Shown here: in pieces, positions 1-5,601 of the stretch | How the letters are laid out: each line of letters starts with the position of its first letter | How positions within the stretch are numbered: position 1 is the stretch's first letter | Origin: an uncultured Collinsella sp. | Lineage (GTDB): Bacteria > Actinomycetota > Coriobacteriia > Coriobacteriales > Coriobacteriaceae | Assembly: GCA_900556205.1 (NCBI GenBank) | Contig: USNX01000086.1 | Coordinates: forward strand, 1-6,150 | Direction: 5' to 3' | DNA: 6,150 bases | The notes under the pieces: generated by a model | Seen by the model: only the letters and a program-made list of their open reading frames with translations | The model's database searches: none | What the model was told of the DNA's origin: nothing | Position numbers and translations under genes: made by a program

Positions 1-1202
1 ATGCCGCCACCGTGACCATCCGAATCAGAATACGTAGCGTTGCCAGAGATGATTCCACCCGTAAGCTTCAAGGTGGCTCCGTTGTCAGCGTAGACGCCGC
101 CGCCAGAAGCTGCCTTGTTTCCCGCGACCACACCGCCTGTCATTTCGAGGCTGGCTTTCGCGCCCGTTATGCACAGACCACCGCCCCAGCCACCGCGGTT
201 GCCGTTGGTGACGTAACCGCCTTCGATTATGACCTTACCCGTAGAAAGAATCACATGGCCGTTATCGCTCAGATTGGCGGCCGTGGTAATCATGCCGCCC
301 TTGAGATCGAGCGTGCAGCCCTCATTAACGGTGACCACTTGCCTTACGGAACCGCTTTCCGATGCCGCATCGATAGCGCCAAAGCCCGTAACAACATGCT
401 CGTACGTAGTCTCGGTGGTGCAAAGTCCATCTGTATTGGGCGTGCTCATAGTCTCATAGTAAGTAAGACTCTTAGGGGTGCCGAGATTAGAGCCGCCCCC
501 TTTTTTCCATGCCATAGTCGCAAGCTGGCCCGCCGACGTATTGTTGACCGGAGTCTTTTCGTCTTTTGCGCTATCTGAGTCCCCGATAGTGTCCTCGATA
601 GTGAGCGTGGCTCTGTCTTTGACCACAAAGAAGGAGTCCAGGCCGCCGGAGCAGTTGTAGAGCATGTTTCCCGCAAGATTAATGGTGGTGTTTTTGTTGA
701 TGATAATCTGCTGATCCGAATAGGCAGAACCCGTCAGTTGAAACTTGCCGCCTTTGGCGAATTTCCCGGAAACATCACCCTCTACCTTGGCATAGTCATC
801 GGCACTGACGCTGGCGGGGGCAATTGCGCTTTCGTCGCTATTATCATCATCAGAAGTCTGTGCATCGGAAGGCTGCGCGGCGCCCTCGGCCTCCGCGTCA
901 TCGGCTGTCGAGTCTGGTGCAACGGTATCCTCGTTCGCCTCATTCTCGGCGTCGCTGCTATTCTGGTTTTCGGTGCCCCCGTTGGTAGCGTTGTCTACAC
1001 GAGAAGACTCACTTGAGGAACCCCCCCCCATCACAGTTTCCTCGGTAGAAACTGTCTGGACATCGTTGGCAATGGCCTGCGAGATCGGAGGCATGACGAG
1101 CGACAGTACCAGGCTCAACACGGAGGCTCCGCACAAAACGCCTGCCAGTACACGGCGCGTCGCTTTTTTACTCTGCTTAGTTTTTTCTGAATTCGCTTTC
1201 AT
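1..1202 (-). CDS. Secreted beta-helix repeat surface protein (adhesin-like), N-terminal 400 residues, runs off the left edge
   Basis: The reading frame is open from an ATG at 1202 to the window edge with no stop. The start follows a strong ribosome binding site, GGGGAGGAG, six bases upstream. Residues 1-45 form a long signal peptide: a Lys/Arg-rich head, a hydrophobic core from about residue 18 to 37, and an AIA cleavage site before Asn46. Residues 46-135 are a low-complexity acidic stalk rich in Ser, Asp, Glu and Asn. From about 140 the sequence turns beta-rich, and Gly-Gly turns recur at residues 302, 328, 356 and 382, with motifs such as TGGVVAGN and TGGIISGN. This pattern is typical of right-handed beta-helix (pectin-lyase-like) surface proteins. 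The C-terminus, where a cell-wall anchor would be expected, is outside the window. Ligand and function are unknown; adhesion is an inference. A G9 tract at codons 58-61 could make expression phase-variable. Confidence 0.85.
   Translation of the reverse strand, partial: MKANSEKTKQSKKATRRVLAGVLCGASVLSLVLSLVMPPISQAIANDVQTVSTEETVMGGGSSSESSRVDNATNGGTENQNSSDAENEANEDTVAPDSTADDAEAEGAAQPSDAQTSDDDNSDESAIAPASVSADDYAKVEGDVSGKFAKGGKFQLTGSAYSDQQIIINKNTTINLAGNMLYNCSGGLDSFFVVKDRATLTIEDTIGDSDSAKDEKTPVNNTSAGQLATMAWKKGGGSNLGTPKSLTYYETMSTPNTDGLCTTETTYEHVVTGFGAIDAASESGSVRQVVTVNEGCTLDLKGGMITTAANLSDNGHVILSTGKVIIEGGYVTNGNRGGWGGGLCITGAKASLEMTGGVVAGNKAASGGGVYADNGATLKLTGGIISGNATYSDSDGHGGG
1021..1029 (-). repeat. G9 homopolymer tract inside the surface-protein gene, possible phase-variation switch
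   Basis: Nine consecutive G on the coding strand span codons 58 to 61 (Met-Gly-Gly-Gly) in the stalk just after the signal peptide. With nine G the frame is open. With ten, the reading becomes TTC CTC AAG TGA, stopping at 1011-1009. With eight, it stops at a TAG at 997-995. Either single-base slip would therefore give a secreted peptide of about 65 residues and no beta-helix. Slippage in poly-G tracts is an established switching mechanism in other bacteria; its use here is inferred. Confidence 0.9.
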
Positions 1203-1208
1203 CGATGT

Positions 1209-1217
1209 CTCCTCCCC
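1209..1217 (-). promoter_or_regulatory. Ribosome binding site of the surface-protein gene
   Basis: GGGGAGGAG lies six bases before the ATG at 1202. It contains a near-complete Shine-Dalgarno core and fixes the start of the surface-protein gene, placing the Lys-rich head of the signal peptide directly after the initiator Met. Confidence 0.8.
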
Positions 1218-1292
1218 AAGAGACCGCGATCTTGCTCTTTCACTATCAAACGTATCTGCGCAACCTGTAATTACGCACGCTTAGTAATCCAT

Positions 1293-1322
1293 ATTGTAGC
1301 GATTGTTTGAACATCTAAGCAA
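1293..1322 (-). promoter_or_regulatory. Candidate promoter of the surface-protein gene
   Basis: On the minus strand TTGCTT (1322-1317) and TACAAT (1298-1293) are 18 bases apart. The -10 differs from TATAAT at one base; the -35 matches only three of six. The predicted leader would be about 85 bases. The -10 overlaps one of two copies of the 9-mer TCGCTACAA (1302-1294 and 1345-1337), so the repeats could be regulator sites. This is a sequence match only. Confidence 0.3.
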
Positions 1323-1494
1323 AAATACCGATAGTTTTGTAGCGAATTCTCAATTCTCTTGACATTTGCTCGGATTTACCTTCGTTTATTCGCTATGAAA
1401 TATCTATTTCTACTGGTAATTAAGCTAGTTATCATTTTTTAATAGCATTTTATTTATTTGCACAACATTTTGCTCAAGAGCATGCGTCCTGCGA

Positions 1495-1513
1495 ACGGTC
1501 GAAAATCGACCGT
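1495..1513. repeat. Perfect inverted repeat, 8-bp arms
   Basis: ACGGTCGA (1495-1502) and TCGACCGT (1506-1513) are exact reverse complements around a three-base AAA spacer. GAACGGT also occurs twice in direct orientation, at 1493-1499 and 1514-1520, so the site has both dyad and direct symmetry. No T-run follows on either strand, which argues against a terminator. A protein-binding site is the more natural reading, but no cognate regulator is in the window. Confidence 0.5.
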
Positions 1514-1660
1514 GAACGGTAGATCATTAACCGGGAGGAATAGACTACCAAATTGATGGGAATATCTTTAACTCATCGGTGGTTAGAAGCATGATGCTCA
1601 GACAACGTTATTTGAATTTTCGCGCAGATTTTAGGCATCAATTCGCCCAAACCGCCTGAG

Positions 1661-1695
1661 ACCACCGCAAAGGAGCCTGTCCCCTTTGCGGTGGT
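1661..1695 (-). terminator. Hairpin after the HAD gene, GGGACAGG-loop family copy 1
   Basis: Arms ACCACCGCAAAGG (1661-1673) and CCTTTGCGGTGGT (1683-1695) pair perfectly over 13 bp around a nine-base loop, 13 bases past the HAD stop codon. On the transcribed strand the loop side reads GGGGACAGGCT. Its stem matches the copies at 2623-2657 and 4211-4245 except for a G:C to A:T covariation. Unlike those copies it has no T-run after the stem, so its strength as an intrinsic terminator is uncertain. Confidence 0.7.
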
Positions 1696-1707
1696 TCTCC
1701 CCCGGCG

Positions 1708-2529
1708 CTACAGCAGATGCTCCTCGATAAAGATCGCGATGCCGTCTTTGTCGTTGCTGGCGGTTACAAAGTCGGCGGCGGCGCGGGTGGCATCGCTGCC
1801 GTTTGCCATGGCCACGCCCACGCCGGCGTCAGCCACCATGCGGGTGTCGTTGTCCGCATCGCCAAACACGCAGATGTCCTGGAGCTCCATGTCGTTGAGC
1901 TCCGCCACGCGCACAAGGCCGCGCGTCTTGGACACGCGCGGATCCATGAACTCGTAGAGCCGCTGCGTGGTTTGCAGAGCCGCCGCCTTAACAGTGTCAT
2001 CGACAAACGTCGACGCCCGCTCAATCACCCGCGGCATTACCTCGGGCGCCATGGTAAACATCACCTTGGGCTGCGGCTCGCGCAAAAACTCGGCAAAATC
2101 GACCACCTGGTAGGGCACGCCGTCGACGCGCGACAGGTGCTCGACGCACGCGTTGCTCTCGGGCACGTAGAACACGCCGTCTCGGGGGCAGACGGGCGTT
2201 GCCGGAAGGTCCGCCATGTGCTTGCAGATGCGCGCGATGGTCTCGCCCGGCAGCGGATAGCTCAGCTCGTTGATGTCGTGCGCGCGGTCGATGACCTCGG
2301 CGCCACCGCAGCCCACCATCACGTCTACCAGGCCTTCGATGCCCCAGAGCTCGTACATGGCCTCGGTCGCATGGGCGTCGCGCCCGGTGCACAGGCCAAA
2401 GAGCACGCCGCGCCCGCGCAGGGCGCGGATCGCCGCCACGGTGCGCGGGGACACCGCGTGCTGGCTCGTGAGCAGCGTGCCGTCGATATCGCAGAACACG
2501 GCTTTGATGTGGCTGAAGGTGGTGTCCAT
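1708..2529 (-). CDS. Cof-type HAD-IIB family phosphatase
   Basis: This 273-residue protein is a haloacid dehalogenase superfamily phosphatase of the Cof/YidA type. Such enzymes are cytosolic, Mg-dependent, and typically act on sugar phosphates or other small phosphoesters. All four motifs are present: I, DIDGT with nucleophile Asp14 and acid/base Asp16; II, TGR at 48-50; III, Lys201; IV, GDADND with Asp224 and Asp228. The segment from about residue 80 to 190 is the expected C2-type cap. Length is normal for the family. I chose the ATG at 2529 because AGAAAGG precedes it by five bases and DIDGT then lies at the usual distance from the N-terminus. The frame stays open to 2703, but that extension is Cys/Pro/Arg-rich and crosses a hairpin, so I reject it. 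The gene appears monocistronic, with hairpins on both sides. Substrate cannot be told from sequence. Confidence 0.92.
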   Translation of the reverse strand: MDTTFSHIKAVFCDIDGTLLTSQHAVSPRTVAAIRALRGRGVLFGLCTGRDAHATEAMYELWGIEGLVDVMVGCGGAEVIDRAHDINELSYPLPGETIARICKHMADLPATPVCPRDGVFYVPESNACVEHLSRVDGVPYQVVDFAEFLREPQPKVMFTMAPEVMPRVIERASTFVDDTVKAAALQTTQRLYEFMDPRVSKTRGLVRVAELNDMELQDICVFGDADNDTRMVADAGVGVAMANGSDATRAAADFVTASNDKDGIAIFIEEHLL

Positions 2530-2534
2530 GGGGG

Positions 2535-2541
2535 CCTTTCT
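2535..2541 (-). promoter_or_regulatory. Ribosome binding site deciding the HAD start
   Basis: AGAAAGG lies five bases before the ATG at 2529. It is a moderate Shine-Dalgarno match, but it is the one that supports the short, family-typical start over the upstream in-frame ATG at 2703. Confidence 0.55.
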
Positions 2542-2617
2542 GGGTTGTGCGGCGGTGTGGGGCGTATTCGTGAACGGCGTACATGGTATACCAAGGCACA
2601 GGTGCGGCCCGCCAAAG

Positions 2618-2657
2618 CAAAAACCACCACAAAGGAGCCTGGCCCCTCTGTGGTGGC
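2618..2657 (-). terminator. Hairpin terminator, GGGACAGG-loop family copy 2
   Basis: Arms 2623-2635 and 2645-2657 pair with one internal A-C mismatch around loop AGCCTGGCC. On the minus strand the stem is followed by TTTTTGC, the layout of an intrinsic terminator for the MFS gene, whose stop is about 100 bases upstream. The 45 bases at 2612-2656 match 4200-4244 with only three differences, including the loop and the bases beyond the T-run, so this is a dispersed repeat as well as a terminator. Confidence 0.72.
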
Positions 2658-2693
2658 CGGACTCGCAGGATGGCCTGGCCGGACCTGGGGCAC

Positions 2694-2758
2694 AAACCAT
2701 CACAACATTCGGCGTTTTCCGGCAAAATCGCGATTTTCATCGAATGTTGCGATGGTTT
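2694..2758. repeat. Long inverted repeat abutting the MFS stop codon
   Basis: AAACCATCACAACATTCG (2694-2711) and CGAATGTTGCGATGGTTT (2741-2758) are reverse complements over 18 bp with a single mismatch that can form a G-U pair. The 29-base interior holds a second perfect palindrome, AAAATCGCGATTTT (2724-2737). The outer arm ends one base before the MFS stop codon (2761-2759). On the plus strand the stem runs into TTTTT, so it could end plus-strand transcripts; on the minus strand the tail is weak. It may be a 3' end-stabilising hairpin or a small palindromic mobile repeat. Confidence 0.7.
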
Positions 2759-4039
2759 TTACTGCCTTGCGGCACGATCAAAATGCCGGCGTCCAAACAG
2801 CAGCAACGCCGCGGGAACCGCCGTCACGACCATGCCCGCCCCTACGAGCGTCCGCTGCACACCAAACGTCGCCGCCAGCCACGGGGCAATCGCCAGCGGG
2901 GCCACGCCGGCGAACATGTTGCCAAAACCCATGACCGAGTTCACGCGACCGAGCTGTTCGAGCGGAGCCGTCGTTTGCACGATAGTGTTGTGGAGCGGGT
3001 TGACGACACCCCAGGCCACGCCCAGGACAATCTGGCCGACAAGGGCTACGCCCACGTACGGCGTTCCCACGTAGAGCAGGCTTCCCAGGCCTACGGACAT
3101 GAGTGCCACGAGCAGCGTTTTGAGGCTGACGAAGCGCGACGGCAAGCGGAGCGCGAGTACAGCGCCCAGCACTGCACCCACACCGCAGGCCGACGAGAGC
3201 CAGCCCATCCATTCGACACCGACGTGCAGGACATCGCGGTAGAAGAACGACTCCAGCGGGTCAAAGGCGCCATAGCCAAAATTCGAAAGAAAGATGATGC
3301 AGAACAGTAGGGCGAGGACGCTGTTGGTAAAGACTGTCTTGACGCTGGCTGCGAAGGTGGCGCGGGAAGATGTGTTGGGGTCGGGGCTTTGTCCCGCACG
3401 CTCCCCTTCCTCTTCCGAATCGGCATCCGCATCCCCGGTGACATGGCTGGTCTGCGACCTAAAGCCCCAACCGGCGACGAGCGCCAGTACGGTAAAGAGC
3501 ATCATAAGCACGAACACCGCGCGCGACGACGCAGCCGCCGCGACAAAGCCGCCCAGCGTGGGGCCGACGATAATACTCACGTTTGAGAACATGGTTATGG
3601 CGGAGTTAATGTCTTTGAGCTCGACGGGATCGTCGGTGAGGTAGGCCGGATAGGATGTGGCGATGGGCTGGGCGAACCCCATTACAAAGCCCAGGAGCAC
3701 CGCGCCGAGCAGGACGATACCGGTCGCGCTGCCAAAGGCGAGGATTGCCGCGCCGGTTGCCAACGTGCCGACGATAATCGCCCGGAAATGCCGGCACGGA
3801 CCCCAAGCGTCGAGCACCGCGCCGCCCGCAAAGGACCCCAGGATCACAAATACATTCATAAACAGGACGGCCAGCGATGTCGCGACGACCGAGGCATCGT
3901 CCGCATAGGTAAGCGTTCCGATGACGCCGATAAAGTAGCTAGTCTGAAAACCGGTGTAGATGAGAAAGCGCATCGCCACCAGGCGCTTGGCCTGCGCGGA
4001 CAGCGACGGTTGGGATTTTGAGATTCGAGATAGGGACAT
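2759..4039 (-). CDS. MFS transporter, probable small-molecule/drug exporter
   Basis: This 426-residue inner-membrane protein is a major facilitator superfamily transporter, closest in style to EntS/MefA-like exporters (MFS_3). Hydrophobic helices fall into two sets of about six: roughly residues 22-190, and 230 to near the C-terminus. A degenerate motif A (GGAVLDAWG, 72-80) sits in the loop after helix 2. SIIVGPTLGG (155-164) is the motif C typical of proton-coupled exporters in helix 5. The central cytosolic loop (194-229) is unusually acidic, with a D/E cluster at 203-213. I chose the ATG at 4039 because AAGGAG lies five bases upstream; the in-frame ATG at 4078 would add 13 residues without a comparable site. 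The gene stands alone, with hairpins before and after. Substrate is unknown; efflux is inferred from motif C and subfamily resemblance. Confidence 0.9.
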   Translation of the reverse strand: MSLSRISKSQPSLSAQAKRLVAMRFLIYTGFQTSYFIGVIGTLTYADDASVVATSLAVLFMNVFVILGSFAGGAVLDAWGPCRHFRAIIVGTLATGAAILAFGSATGIVLLGAVLLGFVMGFAQPIATSYPAYLTDDPVELKDINSAITMFSNVSIIVGPTLGGFVAAAASSRAVFVLMMLFTVLALVAGWGFRSQTSHVTGDADADSEEEGERAGQSPDPNTSSRATFAASVKTVFTNSVLALLFCIIFLSNFGYGAFDPLESFFYRDVLHVGVEWMGWLSSACGVGAVLGAVLALRLPSRFVSLKTLLVALMSVGLGSLLYVGTPYVGVALVGQIVLGVAWGVVNPLHNTIVQTTAPLEQLGRVNSVMGFGNMFAGVAPLAIAPWLAATFGVQRTLVGAGMVVTAVPAALLLFGRRHFDRAARQ

Positions 4040-4044
4040 GGGCG

Positions 4045-4050
4045 CTCCTT
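4045..4050 (-). promoter_or_regulatory. Ribosome binding site deciding the MFS start
   Basis: AAGGAG five bases before the ATG at 4039 selects this start over the in-frame ATGs at 4057 and 4078. Confidence 0.75.
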
Positions 4051-4166
4051 GTTGCATACGAATACGGGCCGCGGGCATTGACCGCCGACCATCGACTCAA
4101 TCTTTCCGTATGCCACGTTAAGGACGCATCGGGCCTCTTCTCTCCGTCTTCGCCCGGATGAACTTC

Positions 4167-4203
4167 TTGGTAGATTTTAAGGCATGTCCCAAACATCTAC
4201 CAA
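4167..4203 (-). promoter_or_regulatory. Candidate MFS promoter within an inverted repeat (possible operator)
   Basis: On the minus strand TTGGTA (4203-4198) and TAAAAT (4179-4174) are 18 bases apart, matching four and five of six consensus positions. A perfect 9-bp inverted repeat, TTGGTAGAT at 4203-4195 and ATCTACCAA at 4175-4167, starts on the -35 and ends over the last bases of the -10. A dyad in this position suits a repressor or a MerR-type regulator. The implied leader of about 125 bases contains a weak GCATACG/CGTATGC pairing (4054-4060 with 4107-4113) just upstream of the ribosome binding site. No regulator gene is in the window. Confidence 0.45.
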
Positions 4204-4205
4204 AG

Positions 4206-4245
4206 CAAAAACCACCACAAAGGTGCCTGGCCCCTTTGTGGCGGA
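4206..4245 (-). terminator. Hairpin terminator, GGGACAGG-loop family copy 3
   Basis: Arms ACCACCACAAAGG (4211-4223) and CCTTTGTGGCGG (4233-4244) pair around loop TGCCTGGCC, with one internal A-C mismatch. On the minus strand TTTTTGC follows. It is the second of two terminators after moaC-mobB and lies directly upstream of the candidate MFS promoter, insulating the two transcription units. It is nearly identical to the copy at 2612-2656. Confidence 0.72.
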
Positions 4246-4261
4246 AGTGACGTTTGCCCAG

Positions 4262-4303
4262 AAAAACCTGCCAAAATAAACCTGTCCCTTTTTGGCAGGT
4301 TTT
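4262..4303 (-). terminator. Intrinsic terminator of moaC-mobB, overlapping its stop codon
   Basis: AAAACCTGCCAAAA (4263-4276) and TTTTGGCAGGTTTT (4290-4303) are perfect 14-bp arms. In the minus direction the stem ends GGCAGGTTTTTC, a standard intrinsic terminator. The first arm overlaps two bases of the TAA stop (4304-4302). The stem is unrelated to the ACCACC family, but the loop reads AGGGACAGGTTTA on the transcribed strand, sharing GGGACAGG with copy 1. Confidence 0.85.
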
Positions 4304-5597
4304 AGGCGAGATGGTCTTGGATAAGGTCGCAGATGGCTCGGGCGTCGTTGATGTTAATGGCTCGGGTCGCGAAGCCGGCGTCGAAGGCTTGGCGTGCCAG
4401 GGCCTCGTTGCAGGCTAGAGCCAGTGTGCGGCCGTCGACCAGATCAAGTGAGCTCTTGCCGCGCAGACGGTCGACGCCAGAGCGCGCGACCACGATATTG
4501 TCGAAGCCCTCGGTCTTGTAGCCCTCGATGATCACCACGTCGACATCGTTGTAGCGCGACAGCAGTTCGCGCGCGGGCATCTCGTCCTCCTCGCGCGTGT
4601 CGGCGTACTCCGCCCAGCGCGTGGCGCAGATGAGGCCCACGTGCTTGGAGCCAGCCTGGTGATGGCGCCAGGTATCCTTGGCAGGCACGTCGATATCGAA
4701 GCCGTGATGCCCATGATGCTTGAGCGAACCCACGCGCAGGCCACGGCGGGTAAGCTCGGCGATGACCTTCTCAACGAGCGTGGTCTTGCCCGAGTTCTGG
4801 TAACCGATAAACGCGATGGCGGGGACAGCCGGCATGGGAGCTGCGAGCGCTGGTGCAGCGACGGGCGCGGTGCCGTCGGCAGCGGCGGCCTCGGCGGTGG
4901 CGGCTTGACGCTCCGCACGGTCCCATACGCCCGAACGGCCACCCTCCTTGTGCAGCAAACGCACATCGACGATCTCCATGCCGCGGTCGACGGCCTTGCA
5001 CATGTCGTAGATGGTCAGGCACGCGGCGCTCGCGCCGGTCAGCGCCTCCATCTCAATGCCGGTCTTGCCCGTCACGCCAGCCGTGACCAGCACATGAAAA
5101 CCGACCTGCCCGTCCGGACGCGCCGGCGCCCAGCCCTCGGGCGTCTCGTCGGCCGGCGTTCCCGCCGGAGCGATGGGCTCGATATCGCACTTGCTCTTGG
5201 TGATGAGCAGCGGATGGCACATGGGGATGATGTCGCTCGTGCGCTTGATGGCCATGATGCCCGCCACGCGCGCGCAAGCAAGCACGTCGCCCTTCTTGGC
5301 GCGGTCCTGCAGCACCATCGCCTGCGTCTCGGGATGCATGAGAATCGTACCCTCGGCGATGGCGATGCGGTGCGTCTCGGCCTTGTCGGACACGTCGACC
5401 ATGCGCACCTCGCCCTTGGCATCCACGTGCGTCAGCTCGTCGCGACGGGCGTCGCGGGCGGGCTCGGTGGCAGCGCTGGCAGTCGGCTGCGCGGGCGCGG
5501 CGGCGTTGTCAGCATTCGCCGCAGCCGTGGCTTTGTGGGCAGACATCGCGGCCCTGCGAGCGGCCTTGGTGGCATCGGCGTACCTGCTCTTGGCCAT
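4302..5597 (-). CDS. moaC-mobB: MoaC-MobB fusion: cPMP synthase joined to molybdopterin-guanine dinucleotide adaptor GTPase
   Basis: This 431-residue cytosolic protein has two domains of the molybdenum cofactor pathway. Residues 1-54 are an Ala-rich, probably disordered tail. MoaC (about 55-226) converts the MoaA product to cPMP; Lys102 in KKGD, His128 in MCHPL, Glu182 and Glu184 in IEMEAL, and Asp198 and Lys201 in YDMCKAV match its active-site set. It carries an insertion at about 141-164 relative to E. coli MoaC. An Ala/Pro linker (about 228-258) leads to MobB: Walker A GYQNSGKTT (265-273), the His-rich LKHHGHHGFDID region (292-303), and VVIIEGYK (354-361). MobB binds GTP and assists MobA in attaching GMP. 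The ATG at 5597 is preceded by GGAGGA seven bases upstream, and the moaA stop is only four bases away, so the two genes are cotranscribed. The upstream in-frame ATG at 5642 lies inside moaA and is less likely. Confidence 0.93.
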   Translation of the reverse strand: MAKSRYADATKAARRAAMSAHKATAAANADNAAAPAQPTASAATEPARDARRDELTHVDAKGEVRMVDVSDKAETHRIAIAEGTILMHPETQAMVLQDRAKKGDVLACARVAGIMAIKRTSDIIPMCHPLLITKSKCDIEPIAPAGTPADETPEGWAPARPDGQVGFHVLVTAGVTGKTGIEMEALTGASAACLTIYDMCKAVDRGMEIVDVRLLHKEGGRSGVWDRAERQAATAEAAAADGTAPVAAPALAAPMPAVPAIAFIGYQNSGKTTLVEKVIAELTRRGLRVGSLKHHGHHGFDIDVPAKDTWRHHQAGSKHVGLICATRWAEYADTREEDEMPARELLSRYNDVDVVIIEGYKTEGFDNIVVARSGVDRLRGKSSLDLVDGRTLALACNEALARQAFDAGFATRAININDARAICDLIQDHLA

Positions 5598-5601
5598 ATG
5601 A

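Larger units (their letters stand above)
1203..1707. other. AT-rich intergenic region between the HAD phosphatase and the surface-protein gene
   Basis: I see no gene in these 505 bases. The central part is markedly AT-rich against GC-rich neighbours: 45 of the 60 bases at 1381-1440 are A or T by hand count. It holds the candidate promoter and leader of the surface-protein gene, two direct copies of TCGCTACAA (minus strand), a perfect 8-bp palindrome with a 3-base spacer at 1495-1513, and the hairpin following the HAD gene at 1661-1695. Its length and composition suit a regulatory region. A decayed or imported segment is also possible. Confidence 0.6.

Noticed and set aside
12..578. Plus-strand open frame of 188 residues opposite the surface protein
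   Set aside because: The minus frame has a signal peptide, good ribosome binding site and regular beta-helix repeats; the plus frame has none of these.
1359..1364. Perfect TTGACA on the plus strand
   Set aside because: No acceptable -10 lies 16-19 bases downstream and no plus-strand gene follows; probably chance in AT-rich DNA.
1531..1593. GGGAGGAA followed by a short plus-strand frame (12 codons from the ATG at 1555)
   Set aside because: Spacing of about 15 bases is too long and the peptide is very short with no features.
2584..2593. TGGTATACCA palindrome upstream of the HAD gene, with a weak TTGGCG...TATACC promoter match
   Set aside because: Ten bases of symmetry can arise by chance, and the promoter match has a 19-base spacer and a poor -10; too weak to annotate.
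2530..2703. N-terminal extension of the HAD protein from the ATG at 2703
   Set aside because: It crosses the hairpin at 2618-2657, has Cys/Pro-rich non-family sequence, and lacks a ribosome binding site as suitable as the one at 2535-2541.
1717..2934. Long plus-strand open frame (405 residues) opposite the HAD gene
   Set aside because: It is His/Arg/Ala-rich with no recognisable motif and exactly opposes a gene with all four HAD motifs; a shadow of GC-rich codons.
3939..4196. Small minus-strand open frame upstream of and overlapping the MFS start
   Set aside because: It begins inside the candidate promoter, overlaps the MFS gene in another frame, and has no recognisable motif. A leader peptide is not excluded but not supported.
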